A stretch of DNA of 64,000 nucleotides from Streptomyces sp. WZ-12. Lineage in GTDB: Bacteria; Actinomycetota; Actinomycetes; Streptomycetales; Streptomycetaceae. Shown one piece after another: positions 37,816 to 45,593 of this stretch; within the stretch, counting starts at the first letter, position 1; each line of letters starts with the position of its first letter. A program made the translations under genes and the position numbers. The notes beneath the pieces were generated by a model. That model was not told where the DNA came from. It searched no databases and saw nothing but the letters and a program-made list of their open reading frames with translations. The stretch lies in NCBI RefSeq assembly GCF_028898845.1, contig NZ_CP118574.1, positions 6,869,001 through 6,933,000 of the forward strand, read 5' to 3'.

Positions 37816-37913
37816 ACCTCCAGCCAACACCCGTCCGCGCGCCCCCGCGCGCCGAAGCCACCACCGTCCGGGAGGGCCCGCCCTCGGTGAGACCACCCGG
37901 CGAGAGCGCCCCG

Positions 37914-38321
37914 CTACTTCTCCAACTGCTCCCGCACCCGCCGCGACACCGTGAACGCGTAGAGGTCCAACACCCCGGGCGGCTCAGCGATCCCCGGCCC
38001 GCCGGCCCGTATCCAGGCCGCGATGTCCGCCAGCGCGTCGTCGTCGTTGACCAGCCCCAGCCACACCGGCCGCCCGCCCGCGGCCCGCCCGGCCGGCGAC
38101 GGCTGCACCACGACCACGTTCGCCTGGTCGCAGACGTCCAGGCACTCCGAGGCGCGGACCGGCGCCGCCGCCTCAAGCGCCGCCCGCAGCCGGGGGATCT
38201 GCCCGGCGTGGTCGACCCCCGGCAGCTTCGCCGCGTCCCCACAGCAGCAGCCGCGGCAGACGGTGACCCGGCACTGTCGCCCGGCGGCCCGCGCCGCCCC
38301 TCCGGAACGCTTTTCGATCAT
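37914..38321 (-). CDS. Thioredoxin-like [2Fe-2S] ferredoxin-domain protein
   Basis: A 135-residue protein with CRVTVCRGCCCGDAAKLPGV near the N terminus and ASECLDVCDQANVVVVQP further on, the cysteine arrangement of thioredoxin-fold 2Fe-2S proteins often labelled (2Fe-2S) ferredoxin. It could pass electrons, but the partner is unknown. It is divergent from the cytochrome P450, 138 bp away, so a functional link is possible but unproven. Confidence 0.75.
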   Translation of the reverse strand: MIEKRSGGAARAAGRQCRVTVCRGCCCGDAAKLPGVDHAGQIPRLRAALEAAAPVRASECLDVCDQANVVVVQPSPAGRAAGGRPVWLGLVNDDDALADIAAWIRAGGPGIAEPPGVLDLYAFTVSRRVREQLEK

Positions 38322-38459
38322 GCGTTCATGCTACGTGGCCGCTCCGCACCGCCCGCCCGCTCCCGGCCATCCACCCCTCAAGCCCCCGCCGCCCCTCGCG
38401 TTGCCCACGCCACGGTGGGCCACGACATTTCCCGGCCGTTCCTGGATAGGGATCGGGGC

Positions 38460-39836
38460 ATGTCCCTGACCAACTCCAGCACCGTCCGGCCCACGGTCCC
38501 CGGCCCCGCCGGCCTGCCCGTGCTCGGCTCCCTGCTCGACCTGCGCCGCGACCCCCTGAGCACCTTCTTAAGCGCCCGGCGCGAACACGGCGACGTGGTC
38601 CGGCTGGAGGCCGGCCCGCCCGGGCTCCGCAGCGTCTTCTACGCCGTCTTCGCGCCCGAGGGCGCCCAGCAGATCCTCGCCACCCAGGCCGCCAACTTCC
38701 GCAAGGACCACCCGTTCTACGAGGAGGTCCGCCAGTCGTTCGGCAACGGCCTGCTCACCAGCCAGGACGACGACTACCTCCGGCAACGCCGGCTGGTGCA
38801 GCCGCTGTTCACCAAGCGCCGGGTCGACGGCTACGCCTCGGCCGTGACCACCGAGGCCGACGCGGTCACCGCCCGCTGGCGCTCGGTCGGGGACGGCGCG
38901 GTCGACCTCGTCCCGGAGATGAACCGGCTCGCCCTGCGCACCGTCGCCCGGATCCTCTTCGGCGTCGACGTGGAGGCCGCGGTCGACGCCATCCACCGCT
39001 GTGCCCCGGTCATCAACGACTACGTCGTCAGCCGCGCCTACACCCCCCTGAAGTTCCCGCGCGACTGGCCCACCCCCAGGAACCTCCACAACCGCCGGGT
39101 CACCGCCGAACTCAACGCGCTGTGCGACCGCATCATCGCCGAGCGCCGCACGGCCGCCGGCGCCGGCGACCACGACGACCTGCTCTCCCTGCTCGCCGCC
39201 GCCGGCAACGACGAGGACGGCACCCTCGACGCCACCGAGGTCCGCGAACAGGTCCTGGTGTTCCTGCTGGCCGGCCACGAGACCACCGCCACCTCCATGG
39301 CCTTCGCCCTCCACCTCCTCGCCCGCCACCCCGACGAACAGGCCCGGGTCCGCGCCGAGTTGACGCGCGTCCTCGGCGACCGCACCCCCACCGCCGCCGA
39401 CCTGGACCAACTGCCGCTGCTCACCCAGGCGTTGAAGGAGTCCATGCGGCTCTACCCGGCGGCCCCGATCGTCAGCCGGCGGGCCGTGGCGGCCACCGAG
39501 GTCGCCGGCTTCCCCCTCCCGGCCGGCGCCGACGTCATCGTCGCCCCCTGGGTGACCCACCGCCACCCGGACCTGTGGACGGACCCCGAGCGGTTCGACC
39601 CGGACCGCTTCGCCCCCGAACGCGAGGCGGCGCGGCACCGGTACGCCTGGTTCCCGTTCGGTGGCGGCCCGCGCGCCTGCATAGGCCAGCACTTCTCGAT
39701 GCTGGAGTCCGTCCTGGCCCTGGCGACGCTGCTCCGCTCCCACGAACTGACGGCCGTCGACCAGGACGTCCCGGTCGCCGCCGGCATCACCCTCCAGGCC
39801 ACCGGCCCCGCCCGCATCCGCCTCCGCGCCCTCTAG
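38460..39836 (+). CDS. Cytochrome P450
   Basis: A 458-residue P450 monooxygenase. The I-helix oxygen motif is LLAGHETTATSMAF, the K-helix ExxR is in ALKESMRLYPAAPI, PERFDPDRF follows, and the haem loop FGGGPRACIGQ carries the thiolate ligand Cys407. The PAGADVIVAPWVTHRHPDLW stretch and the overall length resemble the CYP4/CYP102-like fatty-acid or terpenoid hydroxylases rather than the shorter CYP105 group. A TAGGGA element at 38447-38452 is close enough to the ATG for a very short or absent leader. A ferredoxin-like gene lies divergently upstream. Confidence 0.93.
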   Translation: MSLTNSSTVRPTVPGPAGLPVLGSLLDLRRDPLSTFLSARREHGDVVRLEAGPPGLRSVFYAVFAPEGAQQILATQAANFRKDHPFYEEVRQSFGNGLLTSQDDDYLRQRRLVQPLFTKRRVDGYASAVTTEADAVTARWRSVGDGAVDLVPEMNRLALRTVARILFGVDVEAAVDAIHRCAPVINDYVVSRAYTPLKFPRDWPTPRNLHNRRVTAELNALCDRIIAERRTAAGAGDHDDLLSLLAAAGNDEDGTLDATEVREQVLVFLLAGHETTATSMAFALHLLARHPDEQARVRAELTRVLGDRTPTAADLDQLPLLTQALKESMRLYPAAPIVSRRAVAATEVAGFPLPAGADVIVAPWVTHRHPDLWTDPERFDPDRFAPEREAARHRYAWFPFGGGPRACIGQHFSMLESVLALATLLRSHELTAVDQDVPVAAGITLQATGPARIRLRAL

Positions 39837-39933
39837 CCGCGCGCTCCCGGCCCGGCGACCGCCCCACCCCCGACGGGCGGGCGCCGGACCGGCCCGGCCG
39901 AGCCCCGTCGACTCAAACGCAACGAAAATAGCG

Positions 39934-40209
39934 TTTGCATTCTCGGTCGCGACCCTCTACGGTCGTAGACGTCCACCCCGCCCGGGCAGCACCCCGGCGG
40001 GTTCCCTCCCGACAGGAGAAGGCCGTTGCTCGTCTGAGGTCCGGAAGACACCGCGCCCGCGATCGGCGATTCGCTCAGCGAACCAGCCCCGCGCGGCCCG
40101 TCCGTGACCTCGGCGTACGCACGGCGTACCCGTACCCCGGCCCCTTGCCGCGGTGTCTCCCCCTGCGCAGTTCGCACCCCACCTCGCGCACACCTCCCAG
40201 GAGACCCGC
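39934..40209 (+). promoter_or_regulatory. Promoter and attenuator-like leader of the ABC-F gene
   Basis: TTTGCA (39934-39939), an 18-nt spacer and TACGGT (39958-39963) form a good promoter. A perfect CAAACGC-N10-GCGTTTG repeat (39914-39937) overlaps the -35. The transcript would have a leader of about 240 nt. AGGAGAA (40014-40020) precedes a minimal reading frame TTG CTC GTC TGA (40026-40037). Downstream are a TTCGC-TCA-GCGAA hairpin (40070-40082) and GACCTC (40097-40102), which can pair with GAGGTC at 40036-40041. The layout fits ribosome-mediated attenuation. Confidence 0.5.
40026..40037 (+). CDS. Putative three-codon leader peptide (MLV) of the ABC-F gene
   Basis: TTG CTC GTC TGA, 7 nt after AGGAG. 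If translated it would let a drug-stalled ribosome alter folding of the leader RNA. The claim rests on position and ribosome site only. Confidence 0.4.
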   Translation: MLV

Positions 40210-41835
40210 ATGTCAAAGCCCGCCACCAGCCCCGCCGCGGCCGTCGTCTGCACCGACACCGGCTTCGCCTGGCCCGACGGCACCCCCGTCCTGGACGGCT
40301 TCCAGCTCTCCGTCGGCCCCGGCCGCACCGGTCTCGTCGGCCTCAACGGGTCGGGAAAATCAACCCTGTTGAAGCTGATCGCCGGCGAACTGGCCCCGAC
40401 CGCCGGCAGCGTCAAGGCCGTCGGCGAGGTCGGCTACCTCCCGCAGCACGCCTCCCTCGACTCCCACCTGAAGGTCGACGAGGCGCTCGGCATCGCCGCC
40501 ACCCGCGCCGCCCTGCACGCCATCGAGAACGGCGACCCCGGCGAGGAGCACTTCGCGGCCGTCGGCGACGACTGGGACGTCGAGGAGCGCGCCCGCGCCA
40601 CCCTCGACCAACTCGGCCTGTCCGCCCTCGATCTCGACCGCACCATCGGCGAGGTCTCCGGCGGCGAGTCCGTCCTGCTCCGCCTGGCCGCCCTGCTGCT
40701 CCGCCGCCCCGACGTCCTGCTCCTCGACGAGCCCACCAACAACCTCGACCGGCCCGCCCGCCGCCGCCTCCACGACGCGGTCGCCGCCTGGTCCGGCGTC
40801 CTCCTCGTCGTCAGCCACGACCGCGAACTCCTCGACCGCGTCGACCGGATCGCCGACCTGCGCGGGGGAGAGGTGCATTGGTACGGCGGCAACTTCACCG
40901 CCTACGAACACGCCCTCGCCGTCGAGCAGGAGGCCGCCGAGCGGACGGTGCGCGCCGCCGAGGCCGATGTCGCCCGCCAGCAGCGCGAACTGTCCGACGC
41001 CCAGGTCAAGTTGGCCCGCCGGGTCCGCTACGGCAACAAGATGTACGCCCAGAAGCGCGAACCCAAGATCGTCATGAACGGCCGCAAGCGCGAGGCCCAG
41101 GTCTCGGCCGGCAAACACCGCGCCCTGCACACCGAACGCCTCCAAGAGGCCAAGGACCGGCTGGGCGAGGCCGTCGAGGCGGTCCGCGACGACGACGAGA
41201 TCCGCATCGACCTCCCGCACACCGCCGTCCCCCCGGGCCGCACCGTCCTCACCCTCACCAGCCTGCGCACCCGCCACGGCACCCGCGCCGACCTGGACGT
41301 GCGCGGCCCGGAACGGATCGCCGTCACCGGCCGAAACGGCTCCGGCAAGACCACCCTGCTGCGCACCGTCACCGGCGAACTCCCGCCGGCCGCCGGCACC
41401 GCGGAGGTCCACGTCCCGCACCGCTTCCTCCCGCAGCGCCTCGACGAGGTCCTCGACGACGACCTCACCGTCGTCGAGAACGTCGCCCGCTACGCCCCCG
41501 ACGCCACCAACAACCGCATCCGCGCCCGCCTCGCCCGCTTCCTCTTCAAGGGCGCCCGCGCCGACCAACGGGCCGGCACCCTCTCCGGCGGCGAACGCTT
41601 CCGAGCCGCCCTGGCCGCCCTGATGCTCGCCGAGCCGGCACCCCAACTCCTGCTCCTCGACGAACCGACCAACAACCTTGACATGTCCTCCGTCCGCCGC
41701 CTGGTGGCCGCCCTGCACTCCTACGAGGGCGCCCTCCTCGTGGTCAGCCACGACCCGCACTTCCTCCGCGAACTCTCCCTCACCCGCTGGCTGACCCTCG
41801 ACCCCGGCGAACTCACCACCACCGCCCCGCTCTAA
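40210..41835 (+). CDS. ABC-F ribosome-protection-type ATPase
   Basis: A 541-residue protein with two ABC domains and no membrane segments. First domain: VGLNGSGKSTLLKLIAGE, VSGGESVLLRLAALLL and LLLDEPTNNLDRP. Second domain: VTGRNGSGKTTLLRTVTGE, LSGGERFRAALAALML and LLLDEPTNNLD. The domains are joined by a charged coiled linker of about 80 residues (roughly 235-320), the part that reaches the ribosomal tRNA site in ABC-F proteins. Members protect ribosomes from macrolides, lincosamides and pleuromutilins or act in translation. ATG 40210 follows CAGGAGACC. The long leader suggests antibiotic induction. Confidence 0.92.
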   Translation: MSKPATSPAAAVVCTDTGFAWPDGTPVLDGFQLSVGPGRTGLVGLNGSGKSTLLKLIAGELAPTAGSVKAVGEVGYLPQHASLDSHLKVDEALGIAATRAALHAIENGDPGEEHFAAVGDDWDVEERARATLDQLGLSALDLDRTIGEVSGGESVLLRLAALLLRRPDVLLLDEPTNNLDRPARRRLHDAVAAWSGVLLVVSHDRELLDRVDRIADLRGGEVHWYGGNFTAYEHALAVEQEAAERTVRAAEADVARQQRELSDAQVKLARRVRYGNKMYAQKREPKIVMNGRKREAQVSAGKHRALHTERLQEAKDRLGEAVEAVRDDDEIRIDLPHTAVPPGRTVLTLTSLRTRHGTRADLDVRGPERIAVTGRNGSGKTTLLRTVTGELPPAAGTAEVHVPHRFLPQRLDEVLDDDLTVVENVARYAPDATNNRIRARLARFLFKGARADQRAGTLSGGERFRAALAALMLAEPAPQLLLLDEPTNNLDMSSVRRLVAALHSYEGALLVVSHDPHFLRELSLTRWLTLDPGELTTTAPL

Positions 41836-41841
41836 CCACCG

Positions 41842-41869
41842 GCCGGTCGGCCCCTCCGGGCCGGCCGGC
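41842..41869. terminator. Hairpin terminator after ABC-F gene
   Basis: A 12-bp stem (41842-41853 with 41858-41869, one G-U pair) around CTCC, between the convergent ABC-F and HAD genes. Confidence 0.7.
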
Positions 41870-41886
41870 GCGTCCCGTCCCCTCCC

Positions 41887-42564
41887 TCAGAAGTGCCGCA
41901 CCAACTCCCCGAACGCCCCCAACCGCAACACCTTCTCGTCCCCCGGATCCAACTCCTCGTGCTCCAGCACCCAGGTGTGGTCATGCGGGATGAACACCGC
42001 GTTCAGCCCCGCCGAACGGGCCGGCAAAATATCCGACTTCGGCGAGTTCCCGATCATCCACGTCCGCTCCGGCGCCAGCCCATAGGCCCGCGTCAACTCC
42101 GCATACGTGGCGACGTTCTTCTCCGGCACGATGTGCACCCCCTGGAAGTGCCCCGTCAGCCCCGACGCGTCCACCTTCCGCTGCTGCTCCTCCCGATCCC
42201 CCTTGGTCAACAACAGCAACTCGTGCCGCCCGGCCAACTCCGCCAGCGTCTCCGCCACCCCGGCGATCAACTCCACCCGATCCCCCTCGAACGCCGCCCC
42301 CCACCCGGCGATCCGCGCCCGCTCCGCCGCCGTCACCGCCCGCCCCCGCACCCGTTCCGCACACTCCCCGAGGCTCCGCAGGAACACCTTGCTCCCGTAC
42401 CCCAACGTCACCGCGTTCGCCGCCTCGATCCCGTCCAACACCTCCCGCACCGCCCCCCGCCCCATCCCCGGCCCCGCCAACCACCCCGTGAACTCCGCAA
42501 TGACCCGCTCAAAGATCACGTTGTTCTCCCACAACGTGTCATCCGCATCAAAAATCAACACCAC
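41887..42564 (-). CDS. HAD-superfamily hydrolase
   Basis: A 225-residue phosphatase-like protein with motif I DADDTLW (nucleophile Asp6 and Asp8), motif II LLLTKGD, a Lys in the EKNVATYAEL region and motif IV MIGNSPKSDILPA. A cap domain lies between motifs I and II. The GTG start at 42564 has AAGGGG a few nt upstream. The substrate is unknown; it resembles YjjG/5'-nucleotidase-like members. Confidence 0.88.
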   Translation of the reverse strand: MVLIFDADDTLWENNVIFERVIAEFTGWLAGPGMGRGAVREVLDGIEAANAVTLGYGSKVFLRSLGECAERVRGRAVTAAERARIAGWGAAFEGDRVELIAGVAETLAELAGRHELLLLTKGDREEQQRKVDASGLTGHFQGVHIVPEKNVATYAELTRAYGLAPERTWMIGNSPKSDILPARSAGLNAVFIPHDHTWVLEHEELDPGDEKVLRLGAFGELVRHF

Positions 42565-43022
42565 AAGCCCCTTTCGCCGTCCAGGAACGGGGGCACCCTA
42601 CGCACGCGCCCGGGGCCCCCGCACCGAAAATTCCCGGCCCGCCGGCACGCACACGACGAGACAACGGCACACCGACCCACCGTCGGCGGGCTCACCTTCC
42701 ACGCCCGGTCGAGAGAACCGCCCCAAGTGCCGTCGCACTTGAGGGCCGAGAAGACGCGGGCGGCGCACAGGGTGAAGTCCCCTACCACCCACACGTCGTG
42801 ACACGGCCCAATGCCCTCCGGCCTCGCATCGGGCCCGGATCCCGCCCCTCAAGAGGCGCCGCGTACTGCGTGGTTCCGGTACGTCCCGAGCACCGAGCCG
42901 CGATCGACTCCCGTGCGTCGTCATCCATGGACGCACGGTAAGCGCCGTCACTGGCGGTCGCTGTTCACGGCATCTGGCGCGGGGCGCCCCCGGACCGCAC
43001 CAATATGCCCGCACATAACACA
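42565..43022. other. Gene-poor interval before the tRNA remnant
   Basis: About 460 bp in which no frame shows a convincing start, ribosome site or motif on either strand. Codon-position bias is lost. It separates the metabolic region from the probable island. Confidence 0.45.
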
Positions 43023-43053
43023 GCAGGTGCTGACCGAATCAGTCAGCACCTGC
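43023..43053. terminator. Perfect 12-bp stem hairpin next to tRNA remnant
   Basis: GCAGGTGCTGAC, a 7-nt loop and GTCAGCACCTGC. It lies directly beyond the 3' end of the tRNA-Leu fragment on the minus strand, where a tRNA terminator would be expected. Confidence 0.7.
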
Positions 43054-43056
43054 GTA

Positions 43057-43080
43057 AGTGTCCGAGGGGGGACTTGAACC
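43057..43080 (-). tRNA. 3'-end remnant of a tRNA-Leu gene (probable att site)
   Basis: On the minus strand GGTTCAAGTCCCCCC is followed by CTCGGACAC, the T-loop, T-stem 3' strand and acceptor 3' strand of a leucine tRNA (CTCGGAC would pair with a 5' GTCCGAG). The expected 5' T-stem and everything upstream are missing, so this is not a functional tRNA. The fragment lies inside an 8-bp inverted repeat TGCGTAAG/CTTACGCA (43051-43058 and 43080-43087). Such 3' fragments are left when an element integrates into a tRNA gene. Confidence 0.6.
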
Positions 43081-43152
43081 TTACGCACATGCCGGTGATG
43101 CGGGGTGAGTTGCGGCTGACATAGCGCCTCACGGCCGATACAAATCTATCGT

Positions 43153-43182
43153 GTGCTGTGCTGTGCTGTGCTGTGCTGTGCT
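43153..43182. repeat. Microsatellite (GTGCT)x6
   Basis: Six perfect tandem copies of a 5-bp unit. In the minus-strand frame through this region they would encode repeating Ser-Thr-Ala-Gln-His, with one full peptide cycle every 15 bp. Confidence 0.95.
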
Positions 43183-43207
43183 GGAAGCTCCTTCTCTTTT
43201 CCGCAAG

Positions 43208-43554
43208 TTACCACTCTGCCGATATCTGGTACATCGCTTGTCCGTGTGAACGCCCGTGGCGTGACACGTGTTCGCCAGCTGTGGGACCGTCAGGCAAAGC
43301 CGAGGCGAGAAGTGCGGCCGTGGCCATGAGCGGAATCTCGGCAGCGGTGCTTGCGGTCTCCTTGGCCACCGTCCAGGCCGGGTAGCGGTGTTCGGCAGCC
43401 TGGTCCAGCACGGTGTGGTCGATGAGCCCTGTATGCCATTCGGCAGCAGATCGGCGACTTTTGCGAACATCGCAAGGCCGGCGGTGATCCGGAGAGCGAC
43501 GGCCGTTGCCGTGGCAGCCCGGCGCGCACTGGAGCGGACTTTGGACACCAGCAT
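43208..43554 (-). pseudogene. Frameshifted small membrane-type protein gene
   Basis: ATG 43554 has an excellent GGAGGAG 9 nt upstream and begins MLVSKVRSSARRAATATAVA, then LRITAGLAMFAKVADLLPNG. Near 43440 the coding signature (G/C in third positions, protein-like composition) moves to another frame reading TGLIDHTVLDQAAEHRYPAW, then TVAKETASTAAEIPLMATAA and a stop at 43208. The original frame instead continues through the GTGCT microsatellite to 43129. One indel would explain this. The function is unknown. Confidence 0.4.
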
Positions 43555-43624
43555 GTCGTTCAGCTCCTCCTTAACCGGCGAGGCGTTCGGAGCACCGCAC
43601 GCTGAGCGCCTGGATGGATGAGCG

Positions 43625-43765
43625 CCGAATGTGCCACATGCCCGGCCCTCGGCCTCATGGGCCGCGAGGTCGGCGTAGCCGCGATAGGTGTCCGAGGGGC
43701 TGCGGTGGCCGTAGCGTGCTGAGGCCAGAAGGGAAACAACAGCCTCACCAACAGAGGCGGTCTTG
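43625..43765 (-). pseudogene. Fragment resembling the N terminus of a secreted poly-gamma-glutamate hydrolase-like protein
   Basis: A minus-strand stretch reads LLASARYGHRSPSDTYRGYA then DLAAHEAEGRA. This resembles the start of the zinc-dependent poly-gamma-glutamate hydrolase family of Streptomyces and phages, but similarity ends after EGRA and no catalytic part follows. Treat as a short relic; the identification is tentative. Confidence 0.25.
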
Positions 43766-44073
43766 GAAGGAGGCATTCGGTACGACGTGCCCTCTCCATG
43801 AACAACATCGTGAGATGCGGACGAAGCGGGAATCCGGTGGCACCGGATTCCCGCCGTCTCAAATGGAGAGTCAGTCGGTAGCTGCGTCTCCGACGGTGAG
43901 GGGATGTCCAAAGTGACGCCCTCATGGGTGGAAGACGGAGTTGGGCCCGTACCCCACATATCGGCCACGGCAGTGTGGACCGCCTGTCACACTGCCCAGA
44001 CCGCGGCCGCAGCGGCCCCCGGCCGCCGACCATTCCTTACCCAGGGCTGACCGAGTGTGACGATCGGAACACG

Positions 44074-45441
44074 TCAGTCGAGCTCGGCCAGCCCCTTTAG
44101 GAGAAGTCCCGCCCAGTCGGGCCGGCGCAGCAGATCGTCCGGGAATCCCACCGAACTGCCTGCAAGCTGATTGGTAACCGCTCCTTCGAAGCGTGCCACC
44201 GTGCAGCTGCCCCGGTCTTCCAGCGCCATGCGCCAACGCGAACCCAAGCTGGTACCCAAGGGCGGGGACAGGTACAGGGCACAGCGGACGTCATGGCGAT
44301 CGAGGTAGAGGAATTGGTGTGTGCCGGCCACGGTGAAGCGGTGCCACCGATCGTCCGACTCGAACAAGGCTCCCTGACGGTGGGAATGCGCAGACCAGTC
44401 GTCCACAAGGTCTTCGGAACGCCAGCGTTCGTACTGCGCCGCAATATCGATCATCGCTGTTTTGTCCGCGGGCTCCAGGTGCCCACCAGTCGGACTGTCG
44501 CCTCCCCAGTGCACCGTCGTCGCGTCGCACACCCAGGTGTGCAGCACGTCCCCGATGCGGCCCAGCGGGTGCAGTACGTGAGTCGCGTCCAGAGCCTCGC
44601 GGACAGCCGTGCAGAATCGGCTGTGCCCACGGAGCTCCTCGTCCATTTCGGCATCGGACAGCAGTGCGTCGACCTTCACCTTGTCCAACGTGCTCAACAG
44701 GCGCAGTAGCCGCTCCGGGCCGCCTTCGAGCGGTAGTTCTTCCATCACGGCGGCGAGCGCGTAGGCAGCTTCACGAGGGCTGTCGTCCCACAAGGTGTCG
44801 ACGATGTCGATGCGCAGGTTCATGGGGCGGAACGGGTCCTGGGCAACGAAGTCCCGCAGGACTCGAAGGTCCTCGTCCCCGCCGTACCCATCCCCGTGGA
44901 CAAACGTCTCGACGTTGATGTCTGGTGCGATGGACCCCAGTTGGTGATATCCCGGCTCTCCGGCCAGACGCAAGTACTCGTCGATGGCCCGTCTGCGCAG
45001 GTATTCGTCGAGTTCCGTCGCGGCCACCAGGTGGGCGAAGGCCTGTATTGTCACCTTCCGGTGCTCGTCCTCCGTCATAGCGGCTCTTGTCCCACTATGA
45101 GGGCCGTCGGAATTATAGAAAACGCCGTGGAGTTCATAGGCGGGCTGCGCGGCCTCTGCCACCCACATCACGGCCCTCTCGGCCGCGCCTCCCAGGTATC
45201 GCAGACAGGTCATCACATCCGTACGGAGTTCAAAGTCACCGCACTCGTCGAGGTCGGTCTCCGTCAGCATGCCGAGGAGGACAGGAACCCACCTCTCAGG
45301 GTTCTTCTCGGCCAGTCTGATTGCTCGGGCCACGCGCCTGCGGTCCTCGATGTTCTCCGGTACATCTTCCTCCCACTCCTCGTCTTCGTTCTCCTCTCCC
45401 TCCGAGTCGTTGGGCTCCGGGTGGTTCCCGTCATCGCTCAT
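44074..45441 (-). CDS. Hypothetical protein, acidic N terminus, HEAT-like helical middle
   Basis: A 455-residue protein with a highly acidic first 35 residues (many Asp/Glu and Asn), then a helix-rich region (about 35-270) with repeated patterns such as RRRVARAIRLAEKNPERWVP and REAAYALAAVMEELPLEGGP that suggest HEAT-type solenoid repeats. The C-terminal beta-rich part contains HRFTVAGTHQFLYLDRHDVR. I do not recognise the family. It is oriented like the neighbouring DndB-like gene. Its GC bias at third positions is weaker than in the metabolic region, as in other island genes. Confidence 0.7.
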   Translation of the reverse strand: MSDDGNHPEPNDSEGEENEDEEWEEDVPENIEDRRRVARAIRLAEKNPERWVPVLLGMLTETDLDECGDFELRTDVMTCLRYLGGAAERAVMWVAEAAQPAYELHGVFYNSDGPHSGTRAAMTEDEHRKVTIQAFAHLVAATELDEYLRRRAIDEYLRLAGEPGYHQLGSIAPDINVETFVHGDGYGGDEDLRVLRDFVAQDPFRPMNLRIDIVDTLWDDSPREAAYALAAVMEELPLEGGPERLLRLLSTLDKVKVDALLSDAEMDEELRGHSRFCTAVREALDATHVLHPLGRIGDVLHTWVCDATTVHWGGDSPTGGHLEPADKTAMIDIAAQYERWRSEDLVDDWSAHSHRQGALFESDDRWHRFTVAGTHQFLYLDRHDVRCALYLSPPLGTSLGSRWRMALEDRGSCTVARFEGAVTNQLAGSSVGFPDDLLRRPDWAGLLLKGLAELD

Positions 45442-45593
45442 GACTCTCCCTCACTCTGGCCACCGTGACCACAACAGCCTCTACTAGGACTTTAGTTGAC
45501 CTGTTCCTGGCGCAAGAAGGGTTATGCAGGTGCACTGGGGAACCCACGAAGTTCTCCGCCTGGGACTCCCATGCATGTGAAGGGCGCGGTGCC

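Noticed and set aside
43059..43080. Complete tRNA gene
   Set aside because: Only the T-loop and 3' strand are present. The 5' T-stem pairs poorly, and no anticodon or D arm is found upstream.
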